Shown here: positions 1 through 6,861 of the stretch, piece after piece
How the letters are laid out: every line of letters begins with the position of its first letter
Numbering within the stretch: the first letter of the stretch is position 1
Assembly: GCA_020356305.1 (NCBI GenBank)
Contig: CP070636.1
Location: 1,179,889-1,204,609 of the forward strand
DNA: 24,721 nt
Source of the DNA: Candidatus Bathyarchaeota archaeon
GTDB lineage: Archaea > Thermoproteota > Bathyarchaeia > Bathyarchaeales > Bathyarchaeaceae
Direction: 5' to 3'
Made by a program: the position numbers and the translations under genes
Notes under the pieces: model-generated
The model's database searches: none
What the model saw: the letters and a program-made list of their open reading frames with translations, nothing else
What the model was told of the DNA's origin: nothing

Positions 1-555
1 TCTCTCAATCTTCTCGGCAACTTCATCTCGCCGCGCCAATAACTCGTCGAGCTCCACATCTCCCACAACATCGCGCATCGTCGTTTGTGCATATTCCATA
101 ACGCTGTTCCACACATTCTGAATGTTGACAAGGCTGTCTTTTGTATTCACTACCTTCATAAAGACCACGGCATCAACGCTAACACTAATGTTATCCTTAG
201 TCATGACTTCCTGCCGCGCAACATCCAAAGTAATAATTCGCATATCTTGCTTCAGAAAATTTTCGGCGAATGGCCACTTAAAGAAGAACCCAGAACCTAC
301 AAGCCTTTGAAACTTCCCGAAACGTAAGATAATTGCCTCCTCCCACTCTTTGTTGATTGCCACGGTGAACGGCAAAAACACCACAGAAATTAACGCGACA
401 AACCCGAACACACCGGCCAAAACAGGATACGGAAGAGCAACAATAGCCAACATTAGAAACACCAGAAACAGCGCCAGCACAGACACAAATGGAGCGGGAG
501 AACCCGCATACTCCTTGCCTGTACTAATCGTATCAGCCTCCGTAGCTTCCTCCAT
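1..555 (-). CDS. SPFH/stomatin-like membrane protein, N-terminal part, cut by window edge
   Basis: Translating the complement from an ATG at 555 gives 185 uninterrupted codons that run off the left edge. Residues about 23-65 are two closely spaced hydrophobic segments. They are followed by the start of a band-7 domain: an EEAIILRFGKFQRLVGSGFFFKWPF-like stretch near residues 72-96 and then a run resembling VARQEVMTKDNISVSVDAVV. This is the typical stomatin/prohibitin/slipin layout, a membrane anchor followed by an SPFH domain that oligomerises on the inner face and organises membrane microdomains or regulates proteases. A strong Shine-Dalgarno (GGAGGTGA, complement of 565-572) lies 9 bases before the ATG and fixes the start. 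An NfeD-type partner, common for this family, would lie outside the window. The family call is confident; the cellular role is inferred. Confidence 0.85.
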   Translation of the reverse strand, partial: MEEATEADTISTGKEYAGSPAPFVSVLALFLVFLMLAIVALPYPVLAGVFGFVALISVVFLPFTVAINKEWEEAIILRFGKFQRLVGSGFFFKWPFAENFLKQDMRIITLDVARQEVMTKDNISVSVDAVVFMKVVNTKDSLVNIQNVWNSVMEYAQTTMRDVVGDVELDELLARRDEVAEKIER

Positions 556-940
556 TCTTCAAACTCACCTCCCTTATACATACACTACCTCCCATAGAAC
601 CTATTTCTCTTTTTCCACGCACAGGGGCCTGTCTGCTCGATATATCGCAGGTAATTCGTAAGAGACAACTGAAAGCCTCTGTGTTTTTGAGTAAAACGTA
701 TTGATGTGATCACTAAAGACCGTGAGAAAAAGTGAGATCGTGCGATTTCCGTGTGCGTACAGACATGCACGCGCGGTCTAAGTTGACAATCCGTCGCCTT
801 CAACCTTCCCTTTTTCCTCAATTTTGTGTATACACGTTGGCTGAAGGGCAAAAAACCGCAAAAAACGTTTGTACAACAAATCTTATGTGCTTATTCTGGG
901 CAAATAATTTCAGTAATTAACGTTTTTCTGGCCTCGCCTT
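556..940. other. Intergenic stretch without a convincing gene
   Basis: No reading frame here has a believable protein composition. The ORFs that exist are rich in Cys, His, Arg and Ser with no recognisable domain. It holds the upstream region of the SPFH gene on the right-to-left strand. Near its right end, AT-rich sequence (TAATTAAC, about 914-921) could be the TATA box of the folded element that begins at 941. Otherwise I see nothing assignable. Confidence 0.5.
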
Positions 941-1063
941 CTGTGGAGGAGGAGACCCAAAGAACCTTGAGTCGCCGTGCGCGTGTGCGCAAACGCTTGA
1001 GCGTGTTGGGGGGTCGACTCGGTTCTGGCGCCCATGCGCCTATGGGAACTTCCTCTTCCACAG
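941..1063 (+). ncRNA. Candidate structured non-coding RNA (nested, branched stem-loops)
   Basis: The ends pair over 14 positions: 941-954 (CTGTGGAGGAGGAG) with 1050-1063 (TTCCTCTTCCACAG). Inside, 961-966 pairs with 1021-1026 and 969-974 with 1015-1020. This arm closes two small hairpins: 978-982/987-991 (loop GTGT) and 993-996/1001-1004 (loop TTGA). A separate hairpin sits at 1027-1046, with two mutually exclusive pairings (GGCGC/GCGCC or CCCAT/ATGGG). The two imperfect pairs of the outer stem are G-U if the plus strand is transcribed but C-A if the minus strand is, which favours plus. A TATA-like TAATTAAC at 914-921 lies about 25 bases before 941. It does not match 5S rRNA, SRP RNA or RNase P RNA motifs. 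A miniature palindromic element is the alternative. Confidence 0.45.
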
Positions 1064-1094
1064 ACCGTAAGCATATAATCTTCATGTCAGCTTA

Positions 1095-1241
1095 TCATTT
1101 AAATCCACGTTTCTTCTCTTCACGCTTTCGCTTCTCATCAACTGCCTTTCTTATCCACTGTGAAGGGTTCTGAACGCTCTTCAGATACTTCAGTTGATCA
1201 ACTGTCAGGCGCACTCCATAGTGAAGTTTCTTTTCGCTCAT
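1095..1241 (-). CDS. Small ribbon-helix-helix-like protein (48 aa)
   Basis: A short frame starts with ATG at 1241 and ends with TGA at 1095-1097. The product begins MSEKKLHYGVRLTVDQLKYL and continues through SQWIRKAVDEKR to a lysine/arginine-rich tail. A short basic strand (YGVRLT), a helix beginning DQLKYLKSV, a polar turn, and a second helix of the type S-x-W-I-R-x-A-V-D-E-K match the CopG/Arc/MetJ ribbon-helix-helix fold. This fold dimerises and inserts the strand into the major groove. Such proteins are often autoregulators or antitoxins, but no toxin gene is visible beside it. It is divergent from the small winged-helix gene at 1384, with 142 bases between them. No clear Shine-Dalgarno is seen. 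Composition and motif make it look genuine; function is inferred. Confidence 0.65.
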   Translation of the reverse strand: MSEKKLHYGVRLTVDQLKYLKSVQNPSQWIRKAVDEKRKREEKKRGFK

Positions 1242-1356
1242 ATGATACACAATTTGAATTGATATTGAAAAAAGAAAAAAGCTTTATGAAGCTAGGGTAT
1301 TGATTGATAATTCACTGTAAATACTTCAACATGTACGTAGGATGCCAAGACCAAGT

Positions 1357-1366
1357 CTAATATACT
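1357..1366 (+). promoter_or_regulatory. TATA box for the leaderless winged-helix gene
   Basis: The sequence CTAATATACT is centred about 23 bases before the GTG at 1384, and there is no Shine-Dalgarno between them. In archaea transcription starts about 25 bases past the TATA centre, so the mRNA would begin at or next to the start codon. Confidence 0.5.
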
Positions 1367-1383
1367 TCTTTTGATTAATCCAC

Positions 1384-1581
1384 GTGTCGGTGACAAAAGT
1401 GGCTAAGCTTGATGAGGCAATTGTTTCGCTCTTGAAGGAGGCTGGCGTTCCTATGACCTTGCAGGAAATTGCGGCTAAAGTTGGAAAGCCGGAGAAAGCT
1501 GTTTTTAAGGCGTTACGGAAACTTTTTCAGAAGGAGCAGGTTGACTGCGTTAATCGACAGTACAATCTCATAGAAAGCTAG
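1384..1581 (+). CDS. Small winged-helix DNA-binding protein (65 aa)
   Basis: The product is a compact winged helix-turn-helix domain and little else. There is a first helix (LDEAIVSLLKEAG), then a helix-turn-helix (TLQEIAAKVGKPEKAVFKAL, about residues 25-44), and a short wing ending in RQYNLI. Such single-domain proteins are common in Thaumarchaeota and Bathyarchaeia. They resemble the DNA-binding part of MarR/TFE-like or DprA-type winged helices, without an effector domain. The GTG at 1384 is chosen because a TATA box sits about 23 bases upstream and no ribosome site precedes it, as in leaderless archaeal genes; a second GTG (1390) is possible. It is transcribed away from the ribbon-helix-helix gene, so the two small DNA-binding proteins share one control region. 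The target is unknown. Confidence 0.7.
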   Translation: MSVTKVAKLDEAIVSLLKEAGVPMTLQEIAAKVGKPEKAVFKALRKLFQKEQVDCVNRQYNLIES

Positions 1582-1844
1582 AAACACTGGAACCGACGAG
1601 ACAATCTCACCTACGCGACTTCTCTCGAGTCTGAGCACGCACTCCCTCTAGCCCACTAACGCACGCTTTGGTTTGACTACTTGGATACGCTTCAACTATG
1701 GTTTCAGTGTTGAATGACCTATCTCAACCGTAACATAAAATATAGCGCGCGGGACAGGTAGAACCGAAATCTAACATGCAAAGAGAGAGCAAAAGGAAGG
1801 TCGATAGAAAAACGATTGAGGCTTAGAACAAGAGACTGATCAAA

Positions 1845-2126
1845 CTAAAGCTTAATTTTAACGGGTTCCTGAAGAAAACTCTTAGTGTCCGAATCAATCG
1901 CGGACGCAATCTCTTCGTCACCATCTCCCCGCTTAATCTTAATCTTCTTTTCAGTTGGTTCAACATGGTTTACGTTAACTCTTCGCCTCTTCACACCAGT
2001 GATCTTCGGAGGACCCGTCACAAGAACAAAATTCTTGTCAATCAGATCCACGACCACACATTTCTGTCCAGCCTCTCTACCCGCAATCTTTACGCATATT
2101 CTCCCAACTTCAATCGCCGGCAACAA
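1845..2126 (-). CDS. rpl14e: Large ribosomal subunit protein L14e
   Basis: This 93-residue protein has the L14e core: [35 protein letters not shown] at residues about 6-40, a KOW-type beta barrel that binds 23S rRNA. A lysine-rich segment (KKIKIKRG) and a short acidic tail follow. Length is normal for the family (about 90-100). The start is a TTG at 2126, preceded by GAGGGATC as a weak ribosome site; a second TTG follows at once. An ATG at 2136 is in another frame and encodes only eight residues (MRDLVAGD) that overlap the L14e start. It is the last gene of the L15/SecY operon, 50 bases after cmk. Family assignment is secure. Confidence 0.93.
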   Translation of the reverse strand: MLPAIEVGRICVKIAGREAGQKCVVVDLIDKNFVLVTGPPKITGVKRRRVNVNHVEPTEKKIKIKRGDGDEEIASAIDSDTKSFLQEPVKIKL

Positions 2127-2176
2127 GATCCCTCATAGCTTTGAAAGTAGAAATCATCAAGCATATTTATAGCTTA

Positions 2177-2776
2177 TCAACGTTTCCCCAACACGAGGCG
2201 ATCAATCACCATGCACAACGCTTGGAAAACTTCGCCAGACTCCAGCAAATTTGTGTCAAGTATCAAATCGAAGGGGGAAAAGTCTTCTCCAAGATCAAAA
2301 CCGTAGAGCCTCTTGTAAATTCTTTTGGTTTTGCCGTCTTTTTCATCAAGAACGCTGAGGGCTTCTTTGACGCTGATCCGGTCTCTCCTTGCAAGTCGCT
2401 TAGCCCTTTCATTCGGGGAGACTTCCAGCCACACTTTAAAGGCGTTCTCCTTTAGGAGCCAAGGCATTGTCCAGCTGTCCAAGACAACGTTTCCTTGCTT
2501 CGCCAATTTCATCAACTCCTCATCTACCCTATTATCAAACTCGTAGTTCCGTGTCCTCTGCTGAAGAAAACTCCTCCCCTCTTTTGTCTCCCACCATCCC
2601 TTGCCACGCGGCTTGTAACCGCTTTTGACGGCTATAGCCTTTAACATGTCTCCGCCGGAAAAATACTTTAGCCCATACTTTTTAGCCAGCCGTCTGGCCA
2701 AAGTGCTCTTGCCACACCCAGACATTCCGGTTACACATATCACAATTCTCCTCCGTTTCCGTCCCTTCTCGGCCAT
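2177..2776 (-). CDS. cmk: Cytidylate kinase, archaeal type
   Basis: The enzyme transfers a phosphate from ATP to CMP or dCMP to give the diphosphate, in the cytosol. The 199-residue protein has a P-loop, GMSGCGKST (residues 17-25), preceded by a basic N-terminus. Next come the SGGDMLKAIA segment that binds the nucleotide monophosphate, a DSWTMPWLL strand with the nucleotide-binding aspartate, and an arginine-rich lid (RAKRLARRDRI). This is the short archaeal Cmk form, which characteristically sits between rpl34e and rpl14e in archaeal genomes, as here. Its ATG at 2776 lies 2 bases beyond the rpl34e stop, so the two are probably translationally coupled. Confidence 0.93.
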   Translation of the reverse strand: MAEKGRKRRRIVICVTGMSGCGKSTLARRLAKKYGLKYFSGGDMLKAIAVKSGYKPRGKGWWETKEGRSFLQQRTRNYEFDNRVDEELMKLAKQGNVVLDSWTMPWLLKENAFKVWLEVSPNERAKRLARRDRISVKEALSVLDEKDGKTKRIYKRLYGFDLGEDFSPFDLILDTNLLESGEVFQALCMVIDRLVLGKR

Positions 2777-2778
2777 GC

Positions 2779-3048
2779 CTAGGCACTCCTTACCGCCTGC
2801 TTCAGCAACTCTCTGACGCAGTTATGGCAAAGTTGGCCGCCGTACACGCGGTTCAATCTTTTTTGACTCGCGGCAAGCTTGCGAAGCTCAGATGGCGTTG
2901 AACGGGGAACCCCTGCCAAGGGCTGGCCACATTTGGTGCAAGATGAAACAGTGGCTTTCTCATGTCTATAATGGGTCTTACGACGCCCCCCTGGCAGGCG
3001 GACAGAGCGGCGTTTCCGACTTCTCGTACGCAGGGAGGGCCTGGGCAT
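2779..3048 (-). CDS. rpl34e: Large ribosomal subunit protein L34e
   Basis: The 89-residue basic protein carries two CxxC pairs (C37/C40 and C74/C77) that form the L34e zinc site, with the family hallmark motifs RSVRLPGGRRKTHY and CTKCGQPLAGVPR. It binds 23S rRNA on the solvent side of the large subunit. The ATG at 3048 directly abuts the stop codon of the upstream DUF106 gene. L34e is present in Crenarchaeota, Korarchaeota, Bathyarchaeia and many Euryarchaeota and, as far as I recall, missing from ammonia-oxidising Thaumarchaeota, which helps place the organism. Confidence 0.94.
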   Translation of the reverse strand: MPRPSLRTRSRKRRSVRLPGGRRKTHYRHEKATVSSCTKCGQPLAGVPRSTPSELRKLAASQKRLNRVYGGQLCHNCVRELLKQAVRSA

Positions 3049-3567
3049 CTAGTCGGTAGCCCCCATCCCCAAGCCGAACACGCGTGAAAAGAGGAACCCA
3101 AACAACATAGAACAAATGAGGTACCACGAGAAGAAATCCAAGGGAAGAGTGCCGTCAAACCATGGGAGATAGGCAACGGTTACCGGAACGCTAAAAGGCG
3201 TGTCAAACAGGGGCCAGTAGAGAAATCTGCCGGTTATGAACCCCCAGATGACAAAAAACAGGACCATAGTTATCGGTAGCACTTTCATTTGCGAGGCCGA
3301 CTGCGAAACCATCTTGGCTTGAAGTTGTTTAATGTGCCTTTCTTTTTTCTTAACTTTCTTAAGCAATTCTTGGTCACCACTCCGCATCGCCTTGATACGG
3401 TCAGACGTCCAAGCGTCAATCTCACGTTTCCAAGCCCGAACTTGTTTGAGTTTCTCTTTATCGGTGAAAAGGCGGTTGATCGAGGTGCTCAGGAATGCGA
3501 GAAGCAATGAGACACACACGACGAAGATTGTTGAAGCCGGACGGATCGCCAACCATTCGGGAAGCAT
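3049..3567 (-). CDS. DUF106/EMC3-family membrane insertase (Oxa1/YidC superfamily)
   Basis: The 172-residue protein has the Ylp1/DUF106 arrangement: a first transmembrane helix (about 12-31), a long charged cytoplasmic coiled-coil hairpin (about 35-92, rich in K, E and Q), then two further membrane helices (about 97-116 and 145-165). This matches the three-helix core of the Oxa1 superfamily (YidC, EMC3, Get1, TMCO1). Archaeal members are thought to insert small membrane proteins and have been linked to nascent ribosomes. Its place between adk and rpl34e, in the operon that encodes SecY, fits a role with the translocon. The start is the ATG at 3567, 4 bases after the adk stop. Family secure; substrate range inferred. 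Confidence 0.88.
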   Translation of the reverse strand: MLPEWLAIRPASTIFVVCVSLLLAFLSTSINRLFTDKEKLKQVRAWKREIDAWTSDRIKAMRSGDQELLKKVKKKERHIKQLQAKMVSQSASQMKVLPITMVLFFVIWGFITGRFLYWPLFDTPFSVPVTVAYLPWFDGTLPLDFFSWYLICSMLFGFLFSRVFGLGMGATD

Positions 3568-3571
3568 GCAA

Positions 3572-4153
3572 TCACCCTAACGCTTTTAGAACCTCTTTAG
3601 CTGCTTCAACTTGTTTGCCACGCGGGTTTTTAACAATTTTCACCGACGCGCCAGTCATGACTGAGCAAGCAGCAGCCATGAGTCGTGAAAAAACAAGCTC
3701 CTCTGCAACTTCACTTTTCAAGGCCTTATCTCTTCTGCGAGTTTTGTCTCTAAATCGTCGAGAGAGCACGTCATGAGGCTCGGCCTCGACTAGAACGAAC
3801 ATGCTCGGCTTCAAAAGCTTCAACACGGGCAGGGGAAGACCGGCCCAATATCCTTCCAAAGTTTTTATTGCCATATGCGTGTCCACGACAACGTCTCCCT
3901 CAGCGTTCATTGCCCTCTCAGAAATTATCTTTGCCGCTTCAAACTGCAGATCCCGTTGGAAAGACAGCTTCGACTTCCGTAGCTCGTCCCTGTGGAGAGA
4001 CTTGTCACCTTTATCCGAAAGCTCTACCATGACGGTTCCAAAGTTTATCACCGCAAGATTTCTCCCAGCCGCCTCAGTAAGCTTCAAGAGCTCGTTGCAA
4101 ACCGTTGTTTTGCCCGTTCCAGGTATTCCCGTTACAATCACAACTCGATCCAA
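3572..4153 (-). CDS. adkA: Adenylate kinase, archaeal AdkA type
   Basis: It interconverts 2 ADP with ATP and AMP. The 193-residue protein opens with the P-loop GIPGTGKTT (residues 9-17). It continues with the archaeal AdkA segment VINFGTVMVELS, the strand VVVDTHMAIKTLEGYWAGLP that lines the AMP site, and an arginine-rich lid (SRRFRDKTRRRDKAL). It lacks the long lid domain of bacterial Adk, as expected for the trimeric archaeal form. The start is a TTG at 4153. A strong GGAGGA ribosome site, located in the last codons of secY, is 7-8 bases upstream, and the secY stop is only 3 bases away, so translation is probably coupled. The gene follows secY in most archaea. Confidence 0.93.
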   Translation of the reverse strand: MDRVVIVTGIPGTGKTTVCNELLKLTEAAGRNLAVINFGTVMVELSDKGDKSLHRDELRKSKLSFQRDLQFEAAKIISERAMNAEGDVVVDTHMAIKTLEGYWAGLPLPVLKLLKPSMFVLVEAEPHDVLSRRFRDKTRRRDKALKSEVAEELVFSRLMAAACSVMTGASVKIVKNPRGKQVEAAKEVLKALG

Positions 4154-4156
4154 ACG

Positions 4157-5587
4157 TTATCCTCCTAGAAGAGAGCGAAGGGCTGGATACATCTCTGAAA
4201 CCCGCTCTCGCATCAGAAGCTGATAATACTGATAAAGGATGCCCACAGACAGCAGAACGCCCATCCCTGACCCGAAAACCCCGAAGAAATCTGCAACTGA
4301 AGCAATCAGCCCCACTACGACGCCTCCAAGTATCGCGACCACTGGAATGTAACGCTTCAGAAGAAGCTCTATGGGTCTCTGGGATCTTCGAAACCCTGGA
4401 ATCTGCATCCCGGAATCAACGAGTTGCTTCGCCACAGTTCTCGGACCTAAGCCTCCAACTTCAAGCCACGTGATGGAGAATACAATGCAGAACGCTACCA
4501 TGATGCCCGTGAATATCAAAGCTCTCGCCGGGTTTTCCATAACTTCCGTTAAGTTTCGAGGGGAAATCACATAATACACAAGGCCGTTTACAGGTTCAAT
4601 CGAGGTTTGTCCCCCCTCAGTCACGGTCTGATACTGACCGAGAAGGTTTAACCAGAAGTTCGTGTTGTTTCGATTGTAATTGCTCCAAAGAAGTTGAGAA
4701 AAAAAGTAAACGTTTGCGAAAAGAGCCGCAGCAAAAATCACAGGCAAGTTGGAAACATAAAGAAGCTTGATTGGATATCGACCGCGAAATCCACGATAGC
4801 CAGCATAGGCTATTGGAAGCTCAACCCTGACCCCTTCAAAGTAGATCACAATCAGAAAAACGGCTATCGTAGTGAAAAAGCCCAGCATGGAAGGCAAATT
4901 TCCTTCCCTAACTAGGGCTTTCGACAGGGGATCTCCCCTTAGAACCGTTTGGGAGAGTGCGATCAAAGCTCCGAAGCTGTTACCATCTCCCACGGGAGGA
5001 GTTGGGGCGATACTAGTCCACAGGATGGTTTGAGCCACTCCTGCCATGATAAACAGGCTGATTCCGCTTCCGATTCCCCATCCCTTTTGTACCAACTCGT
5101 CAAGAAGCATTAACACTAACCCAGCGACCAACAATTGAATGAAGATTATGATGGACACTCTCACATCTGTAACTTGGAAAACGCCCCCGATGATGTAGGC
5201 AGAAGCTTGAAACCCAATGAAAATGATTGAGAAAACTTTGCTAGCGACAGTGAAAAGAGCCCGATCTGCAGGATTGGAAAAGTCAGCGCTCACCATCCCA
5301 GATCCAGCGAGAAGTTGAATTATGAGCCCTGCAGTTACGATTGGGCCGATCCCCAACTCCATTAAGGACCCTCGGCGAGAGGCAAAAATTACCCTAAGGT
5401 AACGGAAGGGGTCTTCTCCACCCAATCCAATGCCGTAAAGCGGCACCTCACTCATAACGAGATAGAGTGCAAGGGCCAGAGCAGTCCAAAAAAGCTTTTC
5501 GTTAAACCCTATTCTGCGCTCCGGCGGCTTAACTTCAGGCATGATTCTTGAAAGAGGCCTGAACAATTCCAGAAATCTACCAGCCAT
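4157..5587 (-). CDS. secY: Preprotein translocase channel subunit SecY (Sec61 alpha)
   Basis: This is the pore-forming subunit of the Sec translocon. The 476-residue protein has about ten transmembrane helices. Family landmarks are the N-terminal amphipathic FLELFRPLSRIMPEV, the plug-region GIGPIVTAGLIIQLLAGSGM (around 80-99), the lateral-gate stretch GIGSGISLFIMAGV, YFEGVRVELPIAYAGYRG before the long cytoplasmic loop, and the C-terminal LLMRERVSEMYP cytoplasmic tail. The start ATG at 5587 is preceded by AGGGGAGA. It sits between rpl15 and adk, the usual place in archaeal spectinomycin operons. The partner Sec61beta is encoded separately about 10 kb away; SecE is not in the window. Confidence 0.96.
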   Translation of the reverse strand: MAGRFLELFRPLSRIMPEVKPPERRIGFNEKLFWTALALALYLVMSEVPLYGIGLGGEDPFRYLRVIFASRRGSLMELGIGPIVTAGLIIQLLAGSGMVSADFSNPADRALFTVASKVFSIIFIGFQASAYIIGGVFQVTDVRVSIIIFIQLLVAGLVLMLLDELVQKGWGIGSGISLFIMAGVAQTILWTSIAPTPPVGDGNSFGALIALSQTVLRGDPLSKALVREGNLPSMLGFFTTIAVFLIVIYFEGVRVELPIAYAGYRGFRGRYPIKLLYVSNLPVIFAAALFANVYFFSQLLWSNYNRNNTNFWLNLLGQYQTVTEGGQTSIEPVNGLVYYVISPRNLTEVMENPARALIFTGIMVAFCIVFSITWLEVGGLGPRTVAKQLVDSGMQIPGFRRSQRPIELLLKRYIPVVAILGGVVVGLIASVADFFGVFGSGMGVLLSVGILYQYYQLLMRERVSEMYPALRSLLGG

Positions 5588-5636
5588 GTGTCTCCCCTAG
5601 CCCGCCATCCACAAGCCCAATAATGGCTCAAAGTAA

Positions 5637-6104
5637 TTAGTTTTTGGTCTCAGTGAGCTGCTCATTCACCATAAGGATTTGGCCACCAGCCTCTTGCACT
5701 TTCTTTGCTGCCCTCTCAGAATGAGACGCAACCTTAACGAGAATAGGCTGGGTAACATTGCCTGCCCCTAAGAGTTTATCGTATCCCAGCTCGTCGAGAT
5801 CCAAGAAAGATTTCCTCCCTTTCTTTTTCAGCTGTTCTTGAGCGACTAGGCTTTCCACTAGTTCGTCCAACTTTCCCACATTGATGACGCGAATCTTTTG
5901 ACTGAGACTTTGCGGTGACGTAAATCCCCTCTTCCCGAAGTAATTAGGCTCGTGCTTGACCACATAGGTCCACCCATGCTTGTGAAAGCCCGCTTTTCCA
6001 CGACCTCCCCTTTTCCCACCTCCCCTGTGCTGTCCAACTCTTCCGTAACCATGGGTTCTCGAAGCTCTCCTTTTTCGAGTTTTCCGAAGTTTGTGAGGGG
6101 ACAA
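5637..6104 (-). CDS. rpl15: Large ribosomal subunit protein uL15
   Basis: The 155-residue protein has the uL15 N-terminal extension, very rich in Arg, Gly and His (LRKTRKRRASRTHGYGRVGQ, then HRGGGKRGGRGKAGFHKHGW), that threads into 23S rRNA. Its C-terminal globular domain ends near AAKKVQEAGGQILMV. The start is a TTG at 6104: no ATG lies in frame before the upstream stop, and family proteins begin with the same S/P-H-K-L-R-K-T sequence. It is the first gene of the operon here. The usual upstream neighbours rpl30 and rps5 are absent and the next gene points the other way. A TATA box at 6147-6155 gives an expected transcript start near 6127. Confidence 0.95.
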   Translation of the reverse strand: MSPHKLRKTRKRRASRTHGYGRVGQHRGGGKRGGRGKAGFHKHGWTYVVKHEPNYFGKRGFTSPQSLSQKIRVINVGKLDELVESLVAQEQLKKKGRKSFLDLDELGYDKLLGAGNVTQPILVKVASHSERAAKKVQEAGGQILMVNEQLTETKN

Positions 6105-6146
6105 GCCGTCTTGCTTCCTTTTACTCGTATTTCCAGTTCACACTAA

Positions 6147-6155
6147 CTTTTAAAT
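6147..6155 (-). promoter_or_regulatory. TATA box of the rpl15-secY-cmk operon
   Basis: Read on the minus strand the sequence is ATTTAAAAG. Transcription would start near 6127, leaving a leader of about 23 bases before the TTG of rpl15. It faces the SWIM-gene promoter across a short divergent spacer. Confidence 0.55.
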
Positions 6156-6206
6156 CTTCACTCCATCTCTTCTCAGCTCAAGGTTGAATTGCCGACATAT
6201 CGTTAG

Positions 6207-6216
6207 ATACATAAAA
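6207..6216 (+). promoter_or_regulatory. TATA box of the SWIM-protein gene
   Basis: ATACATAAAA lies about 45 bases before the ATG at 6257. The expected transcript start is near 6237, and a ribosome site AGGAGAG (about 6245-6251) follows, so this gene has a short leader. Confidence 0.5.
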
Positions 6217-6256
6217 ATGAGACAACCTTCACATAGAAACATGCAGGAGAGAATTC

Positions 6257-6700
6257 ATGGAAAAAACATCAGACAACAACGCGCTCAATGAGATCTGCAA
6301 ACAAATTGAAACAGAAGGCCAAGTGACCAGCGGCCACCTCACACGGTTATCTGCTGCATTCGGCCCACGATTCGCAAAAGCTTGGGAAACAGTAAAGGAG
6401 CGAAGAATAAAAAAGTACGTCTTCAAGCCGAGCGGCAGAGTTGTTTGGATCGTAGTCGGCAGAGAACGCGAATATCTAGTTATGCCCGCCGCTGACTTTT
6501 GCTCCTGCGAAGACTTCTACTTCAAATTCGATAAGGGTCACTTGTGCTACCACATAATTGCACAAAAACTGGCAGAGGCGGCAGGTCGATTCGACAACAT
6601 AGAAGAGGAGGACAGCTTCTATAAGATTCTGATAAAGGAGTGGAAGACACTTCAACCCAAAGTTTCACAAAAGCAACAGAAAAAGAAGGCTACGCCTTAA
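6257..6700 (+). CDS. SWIM zinc-finger protein
   Basis: The 147-residue protein carries a SWIM zinc site of the form CxCx(n)CxH: C82, C84, C97 and H99, followed by an IIAQKLAEA helix. The N-terminal 50 residues form a helical segment (ALNEICKQIETEGQVTSGHL, then FAKAWETVKERR). SWIM domains bind nucleic acid or protein partners. In archaea and eukaryotes, small SWIM proteins of this size (the Sws1/Shu2 type) associate with RadA/Rad51 paralogues in recombination. That role is an extrapolation, since no RadA paralogue is in the window. The ATG is fixed by AGGAGAG 6-7 bases upstream. The tail is lysine- and glutamine-rich. It is divergent from rpl15 and followed by a tiny membrane-peptide gene. Confidence 0.82.
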   Translation: MEKTSDNNALNEICKQIETEGQVTSGHLTRLSAAFGPRFAKAWETVKERRIKKYVFKPSGRVVWIVVGREREYLVMPAADFCSCEDFYFKFDKGHLCYHIIAQKLAEAAGRFDNIEEEDSFYKILIKEWKTLQPKVSQKQQKKKATP

Positions 6701-6740
6701 ATAGGGTCTTTCCCAAATAAAGGAGGTTAGAGGACTGCCC

Positions 6741-6857
6741 ATGGAATTGGGACCATATTTCAGAATGATCATCGATATCCTAATAGTGCTTACTTTGATC
6801 GTGTTGGTTTTGGCATTTCTTTACATGGTCTATGGCAGAGAAGCAGAAACCACGTGA
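6741..6857 (+). CDS. 38-residue single-span membrane peptide
   Basis: A short frame from ATG 6741 to TGA 6855-6857 encodes a peptide with one clear transmembrane helix (IIDILIVLTLIVLVLAFLYMV, split as residues 10-30). It has a short polar N-terminus (MELGPYFRM) and a charged tail (GREAETT). A strong AGGAGG ribosome site (6721-6726) precedes it, though 14 bases away, longer than ideal. It lies 40 bases after the SWIM gene on the same strand, and its stop is 4 bases from the stop of the convergent zinc-finger/DUF131 gene. I do not recognise a family. Composition and the ribosome site support a real gene. Confidence 0.6.
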   Translation: MELGPYFRMIIDILIVLTLIVLVLAFLYMVYGREAETT

Positions 6858-6861
6858 TGCT

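Noticed and set aside
941..1063. 5S rRNA or minimal RNase P RNA
   Set aside because: Size (123 bases) and paired ends invite the comparison, but the conserved loop motifs of 5S (CCGAAC and the loop E region) and the RNase P core motifs are missing.
826..1173. A 115-codon open frame over the folded element
   Set aside because: Composition is unnatural (runs of Arg, Ser, Ala and Gly), no domain is recognisable, there is no ribosome site, and the folded palindromes dictate its sequence.
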